From NCBI GenBank assembly GCA_021815935.1, contig JAKAZH010000026.1:1-14175 (forward strand): a stretch of 14,175 nt of DNA, in the 5' to 3' direction. The translations under genes were made by a program, and so were the position numbers. Source of the stretch: Actinomycetes bacterium. GTDB lineage: Bacteria > Actinomycetota > Acidimicrobiia > Acidimicrobiales > Palsa-688. The notes beneath the pieces are model-generated. The model was not told the origin of the DNA. It searched no databases and saw only the letters and a program-made list of their open reading frames with translations. Shown piece after piece: positions 6,204 through 13,645 of the stretch (position 1 is the first letter of the stretch; the number at the start of each line of letters is the position of its first letter).

Positions 6204-7214
6204 GTGGCGCTGATCATCCCGCTTGGACTGATCGCGCTGCTAGCGGGAGCGGCTGGCTGGGGAATCACGCCGGGTCGTCGGGACGGTCGATCGATCAGGA
6301 CGCACAAGCAGACGGTCGGAACGATCGAGCGGATCGTAGGTAGCGTCGACTCCGAGGCCGGGGATGCGTCGAATCATGTCCGGCTCGTGGACGATCAAAA
6401 GGAGATCCCGACAAGCTCTGGACCCGCTCCGAACGCTGAGCTCGCTGGAGGCGCGCAGGTCGGGCAAAGCGCGGGCGACGGGGGAGGAGCGGACGTAGGG
6501 TTCAGCCCAGGAAGGGGGCCGAGGCCCAACGCTCGGCTAAAAGAAAGCGAGGGGGATCCCGCAGCCCCGAAGCACAAGGCGCGAGTCGCGTCACCGCTCG
6601 CGCCGCTGCACCTGAGGCGCTCGAATCGTTGGGGCGCCGTGCCACCGGCCGCCGCCGGGGTAGCAGTCCTAGTCGCGGCGATAGTAGTGGCTGTCGGTGT
6701 CGCCCGGTCACGTTCGCCTCAACCGACCGGGAAGCTTCCCGCGACGGCGATCGACCGTCCTGGGGCAGCGTCGGGGAGCTCGGGCGCAAACCAACCGAGC
6801 CGGTCCGGCGCCGCTAAGCCGGGGTCCGGCAACTCGGGATCTGGCCGCTCCGCCGGCGCTGGGTCTTCGGTGTCGAGCAACGTGACGGCCTCCACGACGA
6901 CACTACCGGCAGTCAGCGCCGCAACCTCAACCGCGTCCGGCTATCAATACGACGTGGCCGCCAAGGTTGTGTCGGCGACGCTCACGATGACCGGCGCGTG
7001 CTGGCTGGCAGTTCGGGATGGTTCCGCGGCTGGTCCGACTCTCTTCGAGGCAACCCTCAGCGCCGGGACGGTCAAGACTTTCACCTCCTCGGGGGCCGGA
7101 TTGTGGCTCCGGATCGGAGCGCCCGGGGCGGCCCGGCTGCAACTATCAGGGGAGAACGTGGCGCTTCCGCCAGGCGGACCTTACGACATCACCGTGACAT
7201 CCGCGTCCGGCTAG
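6204..7214 (+). CDS. Membrane protein with C-terminal RodZ-type DUF4115 domain
   Basis: The 336-residue protein has a hydrophobic N-terminal segment (residues 2-19), a polar, probably disordered region, a second membrane helix (about 146-167), a Ser/Gly/Ala/Thr-rich linker (170-246) and a C-terminal beta domain (about 250-333). That last domain fits the RodZ C-terminal DUF4115 pattern: CWLAVRDGSAAGPTLFEATLSAGTVKTF, then GLWLRIGAPGAARLQLSGENV and PGGPYDITV. In RodZ this domain is extracellular, and the cytoplasmic helix-turn-helix binds MreB. No helix-turn-helix is seen here, so this is not a full RodZ. The GTG start has GAGG eight bases upstream and lies 16 bases after the DUF4388 gene, suggesting the two products work together across the membrane (inferred). 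Confidence 0.7.
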   Translation: MALIIPLGLIALLAGAAGWGITPGRRDGRSIRTHKQTVGTIERIVGSVDSEAGDASNHVRLVDDQKEIPTSSGPAPNAELAGGAQVGQSAGDGGGADVGFSPGRGPRPNARLKESEGDPAAPKHKARVASPLAPLHLRRSNRWGAVPPAAAGVAVLVAAIVVAVGVARSRSPQPTGKLPATAIDRPGAASGSSGANQPSRSGAAKPGSGNSGSGRSAGAGSSVSSNVTASTTTLPAVSAATSTASGYQYDVAAKVVSATLTMTGACWLAVRDGSAAGPTLFEATLSAGTVKTFTSSGAGLWLRIGAPGAARLQLSGENVALPPGGPYDITVTSASG

Positions 7215-7223
7215 CCCGCGGCT

Positions 7224-7247
7224 AGCCCCGGCGGGACCCTCGGGGCT
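7224..7247 (+). terminator. Stem-loop after the DUF4388/RodZ-like pair
   Basis: AGCCCCG (7224-7230) and CGGGGCT (7241-7247) make a perfect 7-bp stem with a 10-base loop, starting ten bases after the stop codon. Only a weak T-run (ATTT) follows, so termination efficiency is uncertain. The more AT-rich stretch after it (about 7280-7345) probably holds the promoter of the next gene, but no clear hexamer pair stands out. Confidence 0.45.
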
Positions 7248-7359
7248 GCATTTCGGAGGTTCCCAGAGCGAAGGCTTCGTGCTTATACACCATAATGCCC
7301 TTTTAGTAACTACTTGCCCGAATTAAGGTCTATGTAGAACATGGCCGAATCTGAATAGT

Positions 7360-9048
7360 GTGGATCTGACAGTCGCCTCACTTGAAGTCGCTGCGTTGCA
7401 GGACGGGCATTCCAATCAGCACCCAGCCGAGCTGAACTGGGTCGAACTGGCCCTCTTCGAGCTTCTCGAACTTGAGCCTGCCTCCCGGATCTCCGCCCTG
7501 GGTGGCGAGGTTCCCCCTCGGGTCGTGGAGCTCCCGGCAGGATTAATTCTCGAGGCTTCCCGTGGTAGCCGGGCGGAAACCCCACTGCTGACGGTGATAG
7601 CACCGTCAGATCAGGCGGCGGTCGTCCGGGCTTGGTGGAGAGCGCGCACGAACGGGATGGCGAGTGCCGTCGTGCACCTACATGCGGATGCTGACAAGAC
7701 CAAGGTTGTGCACCTCTTCGACCTACGAGACCGTCACGGCGTAGTCGTGGTGGTGCTTACAGACGATCGCCCGACCGGCTTCCGTGAAGCTGCCGACCAC
7801 ACGACACGCGTATTCGAAGGGCCCCGGCCGGTCCGCTTCGGTCGGATCGCGAAGAATGCAAGCTCTGTAATTTTAGACGTCGATAGCGGAGCCCAGACAC
7901 TCCTAGGCTGGACCTGCGAGGAGCTGGTCGGAAGGCCGACGTTGGAGCTCATACATCCCGACGACCATCCTGGTGCTATCTCGTGTTGGATGGCGATGCT
8001 CGGCGACAACGGTATGTCCAGACCTGCCCGATACCGCTACAGACACCGTGACGGGCGCTGGCTGTGGATGGAAGTGACGAACGACAACCGGCTGAGCGAT
8101 CCGCTCCACGGCGACGTCCTGTCCCATATGGTCGACGTCACCGACGAGGAACGCACGGCGCGCGACTTCCAGGTACGCCAGCAGCTGCTAGAACAGGTGA
8201 CAGAATCCTTGCCCGTAGGGGTATTCCACGCCGACCTCGACGGTTCGATCATCTACTCAAACAACAAGATGGTGGAAATGTCGGGCCTGCATCCCGGCCA
8301 ACTCATAGTCGACTGGCAAGCGAGCGTTGGGTCGGCTCACCGAAGAGAACTGGTAAAGGCTATCTCACTAGCGGCCGGCGGCCAGGAGTCAAATGCCGTC
8401 ATCGAGGTGACCGGACCTTCGTCGACGCCGACCTTTCTCTCTTTGCTCGCACGACCACTGCGAGATCGGGCAGGCGAGATCACGGGTGTCACCGGGTCGC
8501 TGTCAGATGTCAGCAGCGAAGTGCGTCGCCTTCGACAGCTCGAAGTCCGCGCTGCAACGGATTCGCTCACAGGCTGCCTCAACAGGCGAGCGATACTCGC
8601 CCGTGTCCAGGAATCACTCGACGACCTGAGTAGCCCGAGGGACGGCGGTGGCGTCGGTGTGATGTTCGTGGACGTCGACGGGATGAAAAGGATAAACGAC
8701 GAGCTAGGACATGCCACGGGGGACGCTGTTCTTGTGGAGATGGCCAACAGGCTTGGTGAGTCGCTTCGAGGCTGTGACGGCGTCGGTCGTTTCGGGGGGG
8801 ACGAATTCCTCGTTGTCGCCCCCGGACTTTGCAGCGCGTCCTATGCGCTCCTTCTTGCAAACCACGTATCATCGCGACTTTCGGCAGCTTTCGAATCCGA
8901 AGGCGTGCCGGTCGCACTCAGGGCAAGCGTCGGCGTGTCGTGGACCTCGCGCGCCTGCAGTGACGCAGGCGAGCTTGTAAACCGGGCCGACGCCGCAATG
9001 TATCAGTCCAAAAGGGAAGGTAGCGGCGAGCCGGTCCTAGCGTACTGA
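7360..9048 (+). CDS. Diguanylate cyclase with tandem PAS domains (PAS-PAS-GGDEF)
   Basis: This 562-residue cytoplasmic protein should make cyclic di-GMP from two GTP. An N-terminal region (1-150) has no clear identity, perhaps a degenerate PAS. PAS 1 spans about 160-265 (SVILDVDSGAQTLLGWTCEELVGRPTLELIHPDDH, then RHRDGRWLWMEV and a PAC-like MVDVTDEERTARD). PAS 2 spans about 275-388 (ESLPVGVFHADLDGSIIYSNNKMVEMSGL). The GGDEF domain (395-558) has DSLTGCLNRRA, DVDGMKRINDELGHATGD, the intact GGDEF motif at 479-483 and an RxxD inhibitory site (Arg470-Asp473) five residues before it, so it is predicted active and product-inhibited. There is no EAL domain and no membrane helix, so sensing is presumably of a cytosolic signal. 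GTG 7360 is the first start after an in-frame stop (7324); no Shine-Dalgarno is visible. Confidence 0.9.
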   Translation: MDLTVASLEVAALQDGHSNQHPAELNWVELALFELLELEPASRISALGGEVPPRVVELPAGLILEASRGSRAETPLLTVIAPSDQAAVVRAWWRARTNGMASAVVHLHADADKTKVVHLFDLRDRHGVVVVVLTDDRPTGFREAADHTTRVFEGPRPVRFGRIAKNASSVILDVDSGAQTLLGWTCEELVGRPTLELIHPDDHPGAISCWMAMLGDNGMSRPARYRYRHRDGRWLWMEVTNDNRLSDPLHGDVLSHMVDVTDEERTARDFQVRQQLLEQVTESLPVGVFHADLDGSIIYSNNKMVEMSGLHPGQLIVDWQASVGSAHRRELVKAISLAAGGQESNAVIEVTGPSSTPTFLSLLARPLRDRAGEITGVTGSLSDVSSEVRRLRQLEVRAATDSLTGCLNRRAILARVQESLDDLSSPRDGGGVGVMFVDVDGMKRINDELGHATGDAVLVEMANRLGESLRGCDGVGRFGGDEFLVVAPGLCSASYALLLANHVSSRLSAAFESEGVPVALRASVGVSWTSRACSDAGELVNRADAAMYQSKREGSGEPVLAY

Positions 9049-9109
9049 TTGCTGCTTCAGGGGTACTCTTCAAGACCCGGCACCAAATAGCGAGAGTGCG
9101 CGGTGTGCG

Positions 9110-9250
9110 TTACCGCTGTGAACGCAGCCAACTCTCGGCCTCGTCGCTGAGCGACGGTGGTGGCTGACTTGACACCGGAGGCGTCCCGCTGATGCAGCGA
9201 AACACCAGGAGCAACCCCGGTACACATACGAGTCCGGCGCCAAGGTACAT
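9110..9250 (-). CDS. Possible small single-span membrane protein
   Basis: This 46-residue candidate starts at ATG 9248-9250, preceded on the minus strand by GGGGATC. It consists of a hydrophobic helix (MYLGAGLVCVPGLLLVFRCI) followed by a Pro/Ser/acidic tail. A GTG at 9293-9295 in the same frame would give 61 residues. It sits downstream of the large phosphoesterase/LPG-synthase gene on the same strand, 78 bases from its stop, so it could be the last gene of that unit. The evidence is only a start, a plausible membrane span and a position in an otherwise empty convergent gap; it may be chance. Confidence 0.4.
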   Translation of the reverse strand: MYLGAGLVCVPGLLLVFRCISGTPPVSSQPPPSLSDEAESWLRSQR

Positions 9251-9328
9251 GATCCCCACGCCTTCCAGGATACGGCCGCTGCAGAGTTGTACCACATTGG
9301 AACGCGACGCTGAAGCCCTACGGCTCCC

Positions 9329-12300
9329 TCAGGGCCGGTTCGAGGAAACATCCCCAGACGGCATGAGGAACCGGCCGACCAGCGGCAGTTCCCAGAACGA
9401 CTCGGCCCGAGCGATTGCCACCGCAACGTCTAGAAGATGTTCGGGGGAATCGTAGATGGCATATCGCGCGAGCCAGTCAGGGTCGAACTTGGCGTTGAAC
9501 TTCCAGAGGGACTCGATCTGCATCGACCCTCCCATCCGTTTGAGCGTCCAAGCCTGGACGCGCGCTGTGAGACCGTCACCGGCCTCGCCAGCTAGAACCG
9601 CCCGCATCGTAGCGAAGTTGAGGCCGAGGCCTTTCATGCCTCGTGATCGCAACTCCCGGATCGTCTCGACAACCGCAAAGTCGATGAGGCCGTTCGGGTG
9701 CTCGCCGTCGTCGCGGCGCATCAGATCCAGCGAGTAGCCGTCGATGCCGGGTGCCGGCACGAACTGGCAGAAGGCGACCGGCGGACCGGGCATCCCGTCG
9801 TCGCTCGGAGCGCGTACGACCGCCATGAGAAGGCCTCGATCCTCCGATTCGAAAACCCGCCCGAGGGTCATCGAGAAGCCGCGTTCGACGTCACCCCTTC
9901 GGGACTTGGTCATGACCATCGCCAGACCGCTGCGCAGTTGGGGATCCAGGTCTCCGGGATCGTGGAAGCTGATGGCGTAGCCGTACTTTGCCACGCGGTT
10001 GACGGCCTGCCTCAAGCTTTTGTGTCGCCCCCCTTCGAGGCTGAAGCGGTCAACGGCGACCACGGCTTCGTCGCCGACGTAAAGCTCCCGCATTCCGGTT
10101 GCACGGTAGATCGCCAGCCACTCTTCGCCTGCGCCGAGACCACCGAGAGTCCACCCCTGTCGATCGACGTAGCGGCGGAACTGCCGCCACGCTTCCTCTC
10201 GCTCCGCAAGGGGCCCCACAGGGTCCGGCGACACGAGACAGACGGAACCGTAGACGGCGTGGGCGACGACGGTGTCGCCCCAGAAGAAGAAGCTCTTGTC
10301 GGAGCGAAGGGCGAAGTAGTCGAGGGTGCCCGAGCCGTGGCGGGCGACTACCTCCCTGGCCCACGCAAGCCCGGCGTCCCCGGGGACTGCGACGCCGTCC
10401 CTGGCGGCAGCGCCGGCGCCAGGCGCTGAGAGCGAGCCTGAAACGTTCCGTGAGGTCGGTGCCCGAAACCGGCGCGACAGCCGGCTGCGTGCCCCTCTAA
10501 TCCGCCCAGCAGCAGACTCGCCCGAGGTGTCGTGGAACATCGGGATTATGCCGCCCCTTCGCGCCACGACAGGTCTGAATGTCACGACGAGCAGGGCGAT
10601 CAGAAGCCCCACCGATGCTGTCACGATCGTCGGGAACAGGAAAGTCTCGATTCGCGGCGGTAGCGTCACCGCCGAGCTTCCCACCATCCTTGCGAGCGCC
10701 GCCTCGAAGGCTTTCGTCCAAGACACCCGAACGATGCGATGGTTGCGGGCGTGGTCGATTGCCGTGGAGATCTCCACCGCAAGTGTGCCGGCAACGACGA
10801 CGAGCACGGCCGCAACGCTCACGGAAGCGACGCCGCGACCGGCTGCGAGCACGTCGGAACGCGCTCTGAACGAATCCCGGTACAGGTACAGGATCGCCGC
10901 CGAAGCGAGCGCCCCGGAGACTTCGCCGACGTCGATCCCCTTGACGAGGTGCAAGACCGCTACCGTGACGAGCAGAACTTCGCAGACGACCCAGGCTCTG
11001 CGCTGGCCGCGCCGGACGCTCCGGGCGACGACTATAAGGCCGACACCGAGAAAGGCCGCCCCGGCCGCCGCGACCTGTGGCACGATCAGCGGGAACAGGG
11101 TGCGTATGAAGCTGAGCCTGTCGGCTGCCGGGTCCGACATAGCCGAAAGCAGCGAGCCGAAGCCGACCGCCATGAGCAGGAGCGCCGCCAGCCTTCGCAC
11201 CCGCCGGTCTCGACGTTCGCCGGAGCGCAGCGCTGGCCACGATTCCCCCTCGGGATAGCACGAAACGGCCCGGGGCGCCCGCTCGTCGTTCGCTGCCCGG
11301 TCGAATCGATCGGCGACGAGCCGTTCGAGGAGCGCCGATCCAGGCATGTCTTGACTGGCGTGCATCAAGCGCACGACCGGATCGCCCTCACCGGCTGCCG
11401 TCTCCACCCAGGAGGCGACGGCGCTGCCGAGAAAAGCGGGCGGAAGGCCTAGCCCGGGAAGCCGGCTCGGATACGGCGAAACAACCTCTGCGACTGCACC
11501 GGCGTTGGCGTAGAAGCCGGGACCTAGGTTCGTGAGCTCCGCGCGGCACGTGTGGCCGGTAACAAGACCCCAGTAGCCTTCGCCTACGAGGGCGCGAGCT
11601 GCCGATCTAGCGCGAAGGTTGGGATCGTGGCCAGACGATCCGGGTTCGTCCTCGATGGCCAGAGCCCCCATCGCGTGGTTCGTCGCTCGGATGGCTGCGA
11701 TCGCCGCGCCGACCAGTAGGAGCAGCTCGACGAAGATCGCGAGGACGAACAGACCGAAGCGATTCGTGATGCCGCCGTGGCGTGCGGAGTAAAGCGCTGC
11801 GGCGGGGATGCGCAGGGCGAGCGCCGCTACTAAAGCCGCGACTATCAGCCAGCTGGCGTGGATGAGACGTCTATACACGAGGCGCGAGACCACGAACCGT
11901 GCGAGTGAGCCGGCGTCGTCTAGGTGCTCGACGCCGTCGAGCCATCCTGTCCTGGCGCTAGAGGATGTTGCACGGCGCCGCCCGCGCTGCGCTCGTGACC
12001 GCAAGGCTGGCACGACCTGACTGCGGATGTGGCTCGAGTAGGGCGAGTCAAGTCGGTTGCGCGGGTCTGTTGCTGCGCTCAGGGGATCGAATGACTGTCC
12101 CGGCTCGACTCGCACCTTTCTTATCCCGTCAGGTCCTGCGATATGCAGGTCAGCCGCGAGGGCAGTCTCGGCGCCGGTACGCGAACGTAGGATCTGGCGG
12201 TCGGTCGAGCTGGCTGCGAGCCTGGTGTCTCTGTCTCCCGGCAGCACGAGCACCCGACGTCCCGGGCCGGCTGCGTAGCAGGCCAGCGAGTCGCTGAACT

Positions 12301-12508
12301 CGGGGTAGGCCTCTAGGGTTTGAGCGATCTCGCAGCCCGAATCGAACATGTTGCCCGCGATCACGACGACGCCAGGTCTGGTCGAGCTTTCGATCGACCG
12401 TGCTACTTCGAGTATCGCCGCAGCGTGCCGGTTGGTTGGCCGCGGGTTCAGATGCAGGTCAGCGAATACTCTGACCTGCCCGTCGCAGGGTACGTCGACA
12501 TCGACCAT
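9329..12508 (-). CDS. Fusion: LpxH-like phosphoesterase module, membrane domain, lysyl-phosphatidylglycerol synthase
   Basis: A 1059-residue membrane protein, numbered from ATG 12508. The C-terminal domain (about 715-1045) is a cytoplasmic aminoacyl-tRNA:phosphatidylglycerol transferase (DUF2156, MprF/LysX type), with CLVSPDPVGP (757-766), GAGEEWL (792-798), RFSLEGGRHKSLRQAVNR and KFNAKFDP. This class uses lysyl-tRNA to add lysine to phosphatidylglycerol, lowering surface negative charge and raising resistance to cationic peptides. Before it lie about six helices (440-646). The N-terminus is a metallophosphoesterase: FADLHL (D17, H19), AGNMFD (51-56), LPGDRD (89-94), then VTGHTCRAEL (316-325), with two helices (218-240, 251-273) inserted between. 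The motifs resemble LpxH, but the GD, GNRD and GHTH elements read GN, GDRD and GHTC, so catalysis is doubtful. An in-frame TTG at 12628 would add 40 residues but overlap the divergent gene, so 12508 is preferred. Confidence 0.8.
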   Translation of the reverse strand: MVDVDVPCDGQVRVFADLHLNPRPTNRHAAAILEVARSIESSTRPGVVVIAGNMFDSGCEIAQTLEAYPEFSDSLACYAAGPGRRVLVLPGDRDTRLAASSTDRQILRSRTGAETALAADLHIAGPDGIRKVRVEPGQSFDPLSAATDPRNRLDSPYSSHIRSQVVPALRSRAQRGRRRATSSSARTGWLDGVEHLDDAGSLARFVVSRLVYRRLIHASWLIVAALVAALALRIPAAALYSARHGGITNRFGLFVLAIFVELLLLVGAAIAAIRATNHAMGALAIEDEPGSSGHDPNLRARSAARALVGEGYWGLVTGHTCRAELTNLGPGFYANAGAVAEVVSPYPSRLPGLGLPPAFLGSAVASWVETAAGEGDPVVRLMHASQDMPGSALLERLVADRFDRAANDERAPRAVSCYPEGESWPALRSGERRDRRVRRLAALLLMAVGFGSLLSAMSDPAADRLSFIRTLFPLIVPQVAAAGAAFLGVGLIVVARSVRRGQRRAWVVCEVLLVTVAVLHLVKGIDVGEVSGALASAAILYLYRDSFRARSDVLAAGRGVASVSVAAVLVVVAGTLAVEISTAIDHARNHRIVRVSWTKAFEAALARMVGSSAVTLPPRIETFLFPTIVTASVGLLIALLVVTFRPVVARRGGIIPMFHDTSGESAAGRIRGARSRLSRRFRAPTSRNVSGSLSAPGAGAAARDGVAVPGDAGLAWAREVVARHGSGTLDYFALRSDKSFFFWGDTVVAHAVYGSVCLVSPDPVGPLAEREEAWRQFRRYVDRQGWTLGGLGAGEEWLAIYRATGMRELYVGDEAVVAVDRFSLEGGRHKSLRQAVNRVAKYGYAISFHDPGDLDPQLRSGLAMVMTKSRRGDVERGFSMTLGRVFESEDRGLLMAVVRAPSDDGMPGPPVAFCQFVPAPGIDGYSLDLMRRDDGEHPNGLIDFAVVETIRELRSRGMKGLGLNFATMRAVLAGEAGDGLTARVQAWTLKRMGGSMQIESLWKFNAKFDPDWLARYAIYDSPEHLLDVAVAIARAESFWELPLVGRFLMPSGDVSSNRP

Positions 12509-12565
12509 GTCGGGTGTGTCGTTCGCGAAGTCCAACGCGAGGCAAGATCCTACTACCGTCGGGCC

Positions 12566-13645
12566 ATGCCTGACCGCTGTCTTTGTGAAATAGGCGTGCT
12601 GTCGTCGGAAGCCGGTTGGTTGAGCCAAGACCGTTGGCTCAGGATGGCCGAGCGGCTAGGTCCGCTTGCGTACTCCCAGCTCGGAGATCGCAGTGTCCTA
12701 GCCCCGAGCCAGCTCCGGGAAGTCGCCGGTTGGCTATCTCAGAAGTTGGACGAGTGGTGGGCGCAGGACGCCAGCCCCGACCCTTGGACCGTAGTGGTCG
12801 TCTCCGGAGACGACGGATCATTGGCTCGGGCGGTCATAGACCTCGAGCCGGCCTGCTCGAAGGCGCTCAGGTATGTGGTCGTCGAATCGACAGCCGCAGA
12901 TGGCGTGGTCGCTCGGGCGCGGGTAAGTGCCAAAGTGGCCCTGGAGGAGCCGGAGACGCTCTATCCGGTCAGCGATAACCTCACCGCCGACGGTTCCCGG
13001 GCGTCTCCACCGGGACGGGGGGCGCTTGATTCCCGTGACCACGGGGAGGAGGAAGCAGCCCTCAAGCAAGGAGTCGGCCCCCTCGTGACCTGCATGCGTG
13101 ACCTCCCGGAACTCTCGAATCTGGGCGCAGGCTTCGACGGTGCTGCGAGCGGAGCAGTGGTGGCGATCGGCGTGCTCGGCGCAAAGGCTTTCGACCTGTA
13201 CGTCACCGGAGAGGTCTCCGCTGAAAATGATACGACTGGGATCGCCTCACGCGAACGTTGGATGGAGGTTCGCGTCGCGGCGACGGAAGGCGCAGCCCGT
13301 TCGCTAGGCGACATAACCGTTCCGCCCCCGCCCGGCGGGCTTCCACGCGAGCTGACCGGCGTCGACTCCACAGACGGCGACGCCGTAGTTGTGCCGGTCG
13401 GCGCTGCTCAGTGGCTCAGATACGCGCTGAGGCTCGCGCCGAAAGGTCGACTCGTCGCAGTCGAGGAATGGTCCGATGACAGCGTTCGCCTCGACGCGGA
13501 ACGGGCGACCCGGCTCGGCGGATACTGGCTGAGTCCCGGCCGGGCGGTGTCGCTTCGCGCCCTCTCGGCGGTCCGGCCGCCGGAGAGCTCTTCGGGCGTC
13601 CCCGTGGCAGGTAACCTGAGAGCGGTTACATGGAGCACAGCCTGA
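12566..13645 (+). CDS. Degenerate MidA-like (DUF185) SAM-methyltransferase homologue
   Basis: The 359-residue protein aligns by pattern with actinobacterial MidA-family class I methyltransferases (DUF185; MidA/NDUFAF7 methylates a complex I subunit in mitochondria). Visible blocks are VAGWLSQKLDEWW (53-65), PWTVVVVSGDDGSLARAV (73-90, where the Gly-rich SAM loop GAGxG should be), ALRYVVVESTAA (100-111), GPLVTCMRDLPEL (171-183), RWMEVRVA (231-238) and AAQWLRYALRLAPKGRLVAVEEW (280-302). The SAM loop reads SGDDGS, and the expected 'NELLDALP'-type segment is replaced by an unrelated stretch (AIGVLGAKAFDLY), so SAM binding and catalysis are probably lost. ATG 12566 is chosen because the open frame upstream lies antisense to the divergent phosphoesterase gene. 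The last 16 bases overlap the HAD gene. Family assignment is moderately sure; activity is not. Confidence 0.55.
   Translation: MPDRCLCEIGVLSSEAGWLSQDRWLRMAERLGPLAYSQLGDRSVLAPSQLREVAGWLSQKLDEWWAQDASPDPWTVVVVSGDDGSLARAVIDLEPACSKALRYVVVESTAADGVVARARVSAKVALEEPETLYPVSDNLTADGSRASPPGRGALDSRDHGEEEAALKQGVGPLVTCMRDLPELSNLGAGFDGAASGAVVAIGVLGAKAFDLYVTGEVSAENDTTGIASRERWMEVRVAATEGAARSLGDITVPPPPGGLPRELTGVDSTDGDAVVVPVGAAQWLRYALRLAPKGRLVAVEEWSDDSVRLDAERATRLGGYWLSPGRAVSLRALSAVRPPESSSGVPVAGNLRAVTWSTA
13611..13629 (+). promoter_or_regulatory. Inverted repeat directly abutting the HAD gene start
   Basis: GTAACC (13611-13616) and GGTTAC (13624-13629) form a perfect 6-bp inverted repeat with a 7-base loop that ends on the base before the ATG at 13630. 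In the mRNA it would fold over the ribosome-binding region (the loop carries GAGAG). It could modulate coupling between the two overlapping genes or be a protein site; chance is not excluded. Confidence 0.3.

Noticed and set aside
9100..9116. GCGGT-N7-ACCGC stem in the convergent gap as a bidirectional terminator
   Set aside because: Only 5 bp with no T-run on either side, so not enough to call.
10326..11452. Long plus-strand frames of 310 and 237 codons opposite the LPG-synthase fusion
   Set aside because: They are antisense to membrane helices and motifs of a clear family member, and their composition (Arg/Ser/Thr-rich) is typical of GC-rich shadow frames.
12320..12565. Upstream extension of the MidA-like gene by 82 codons
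   Set aside because: It is antisense to the phosphoesterase domain of the divergent gene, which has recognisable motifs there.
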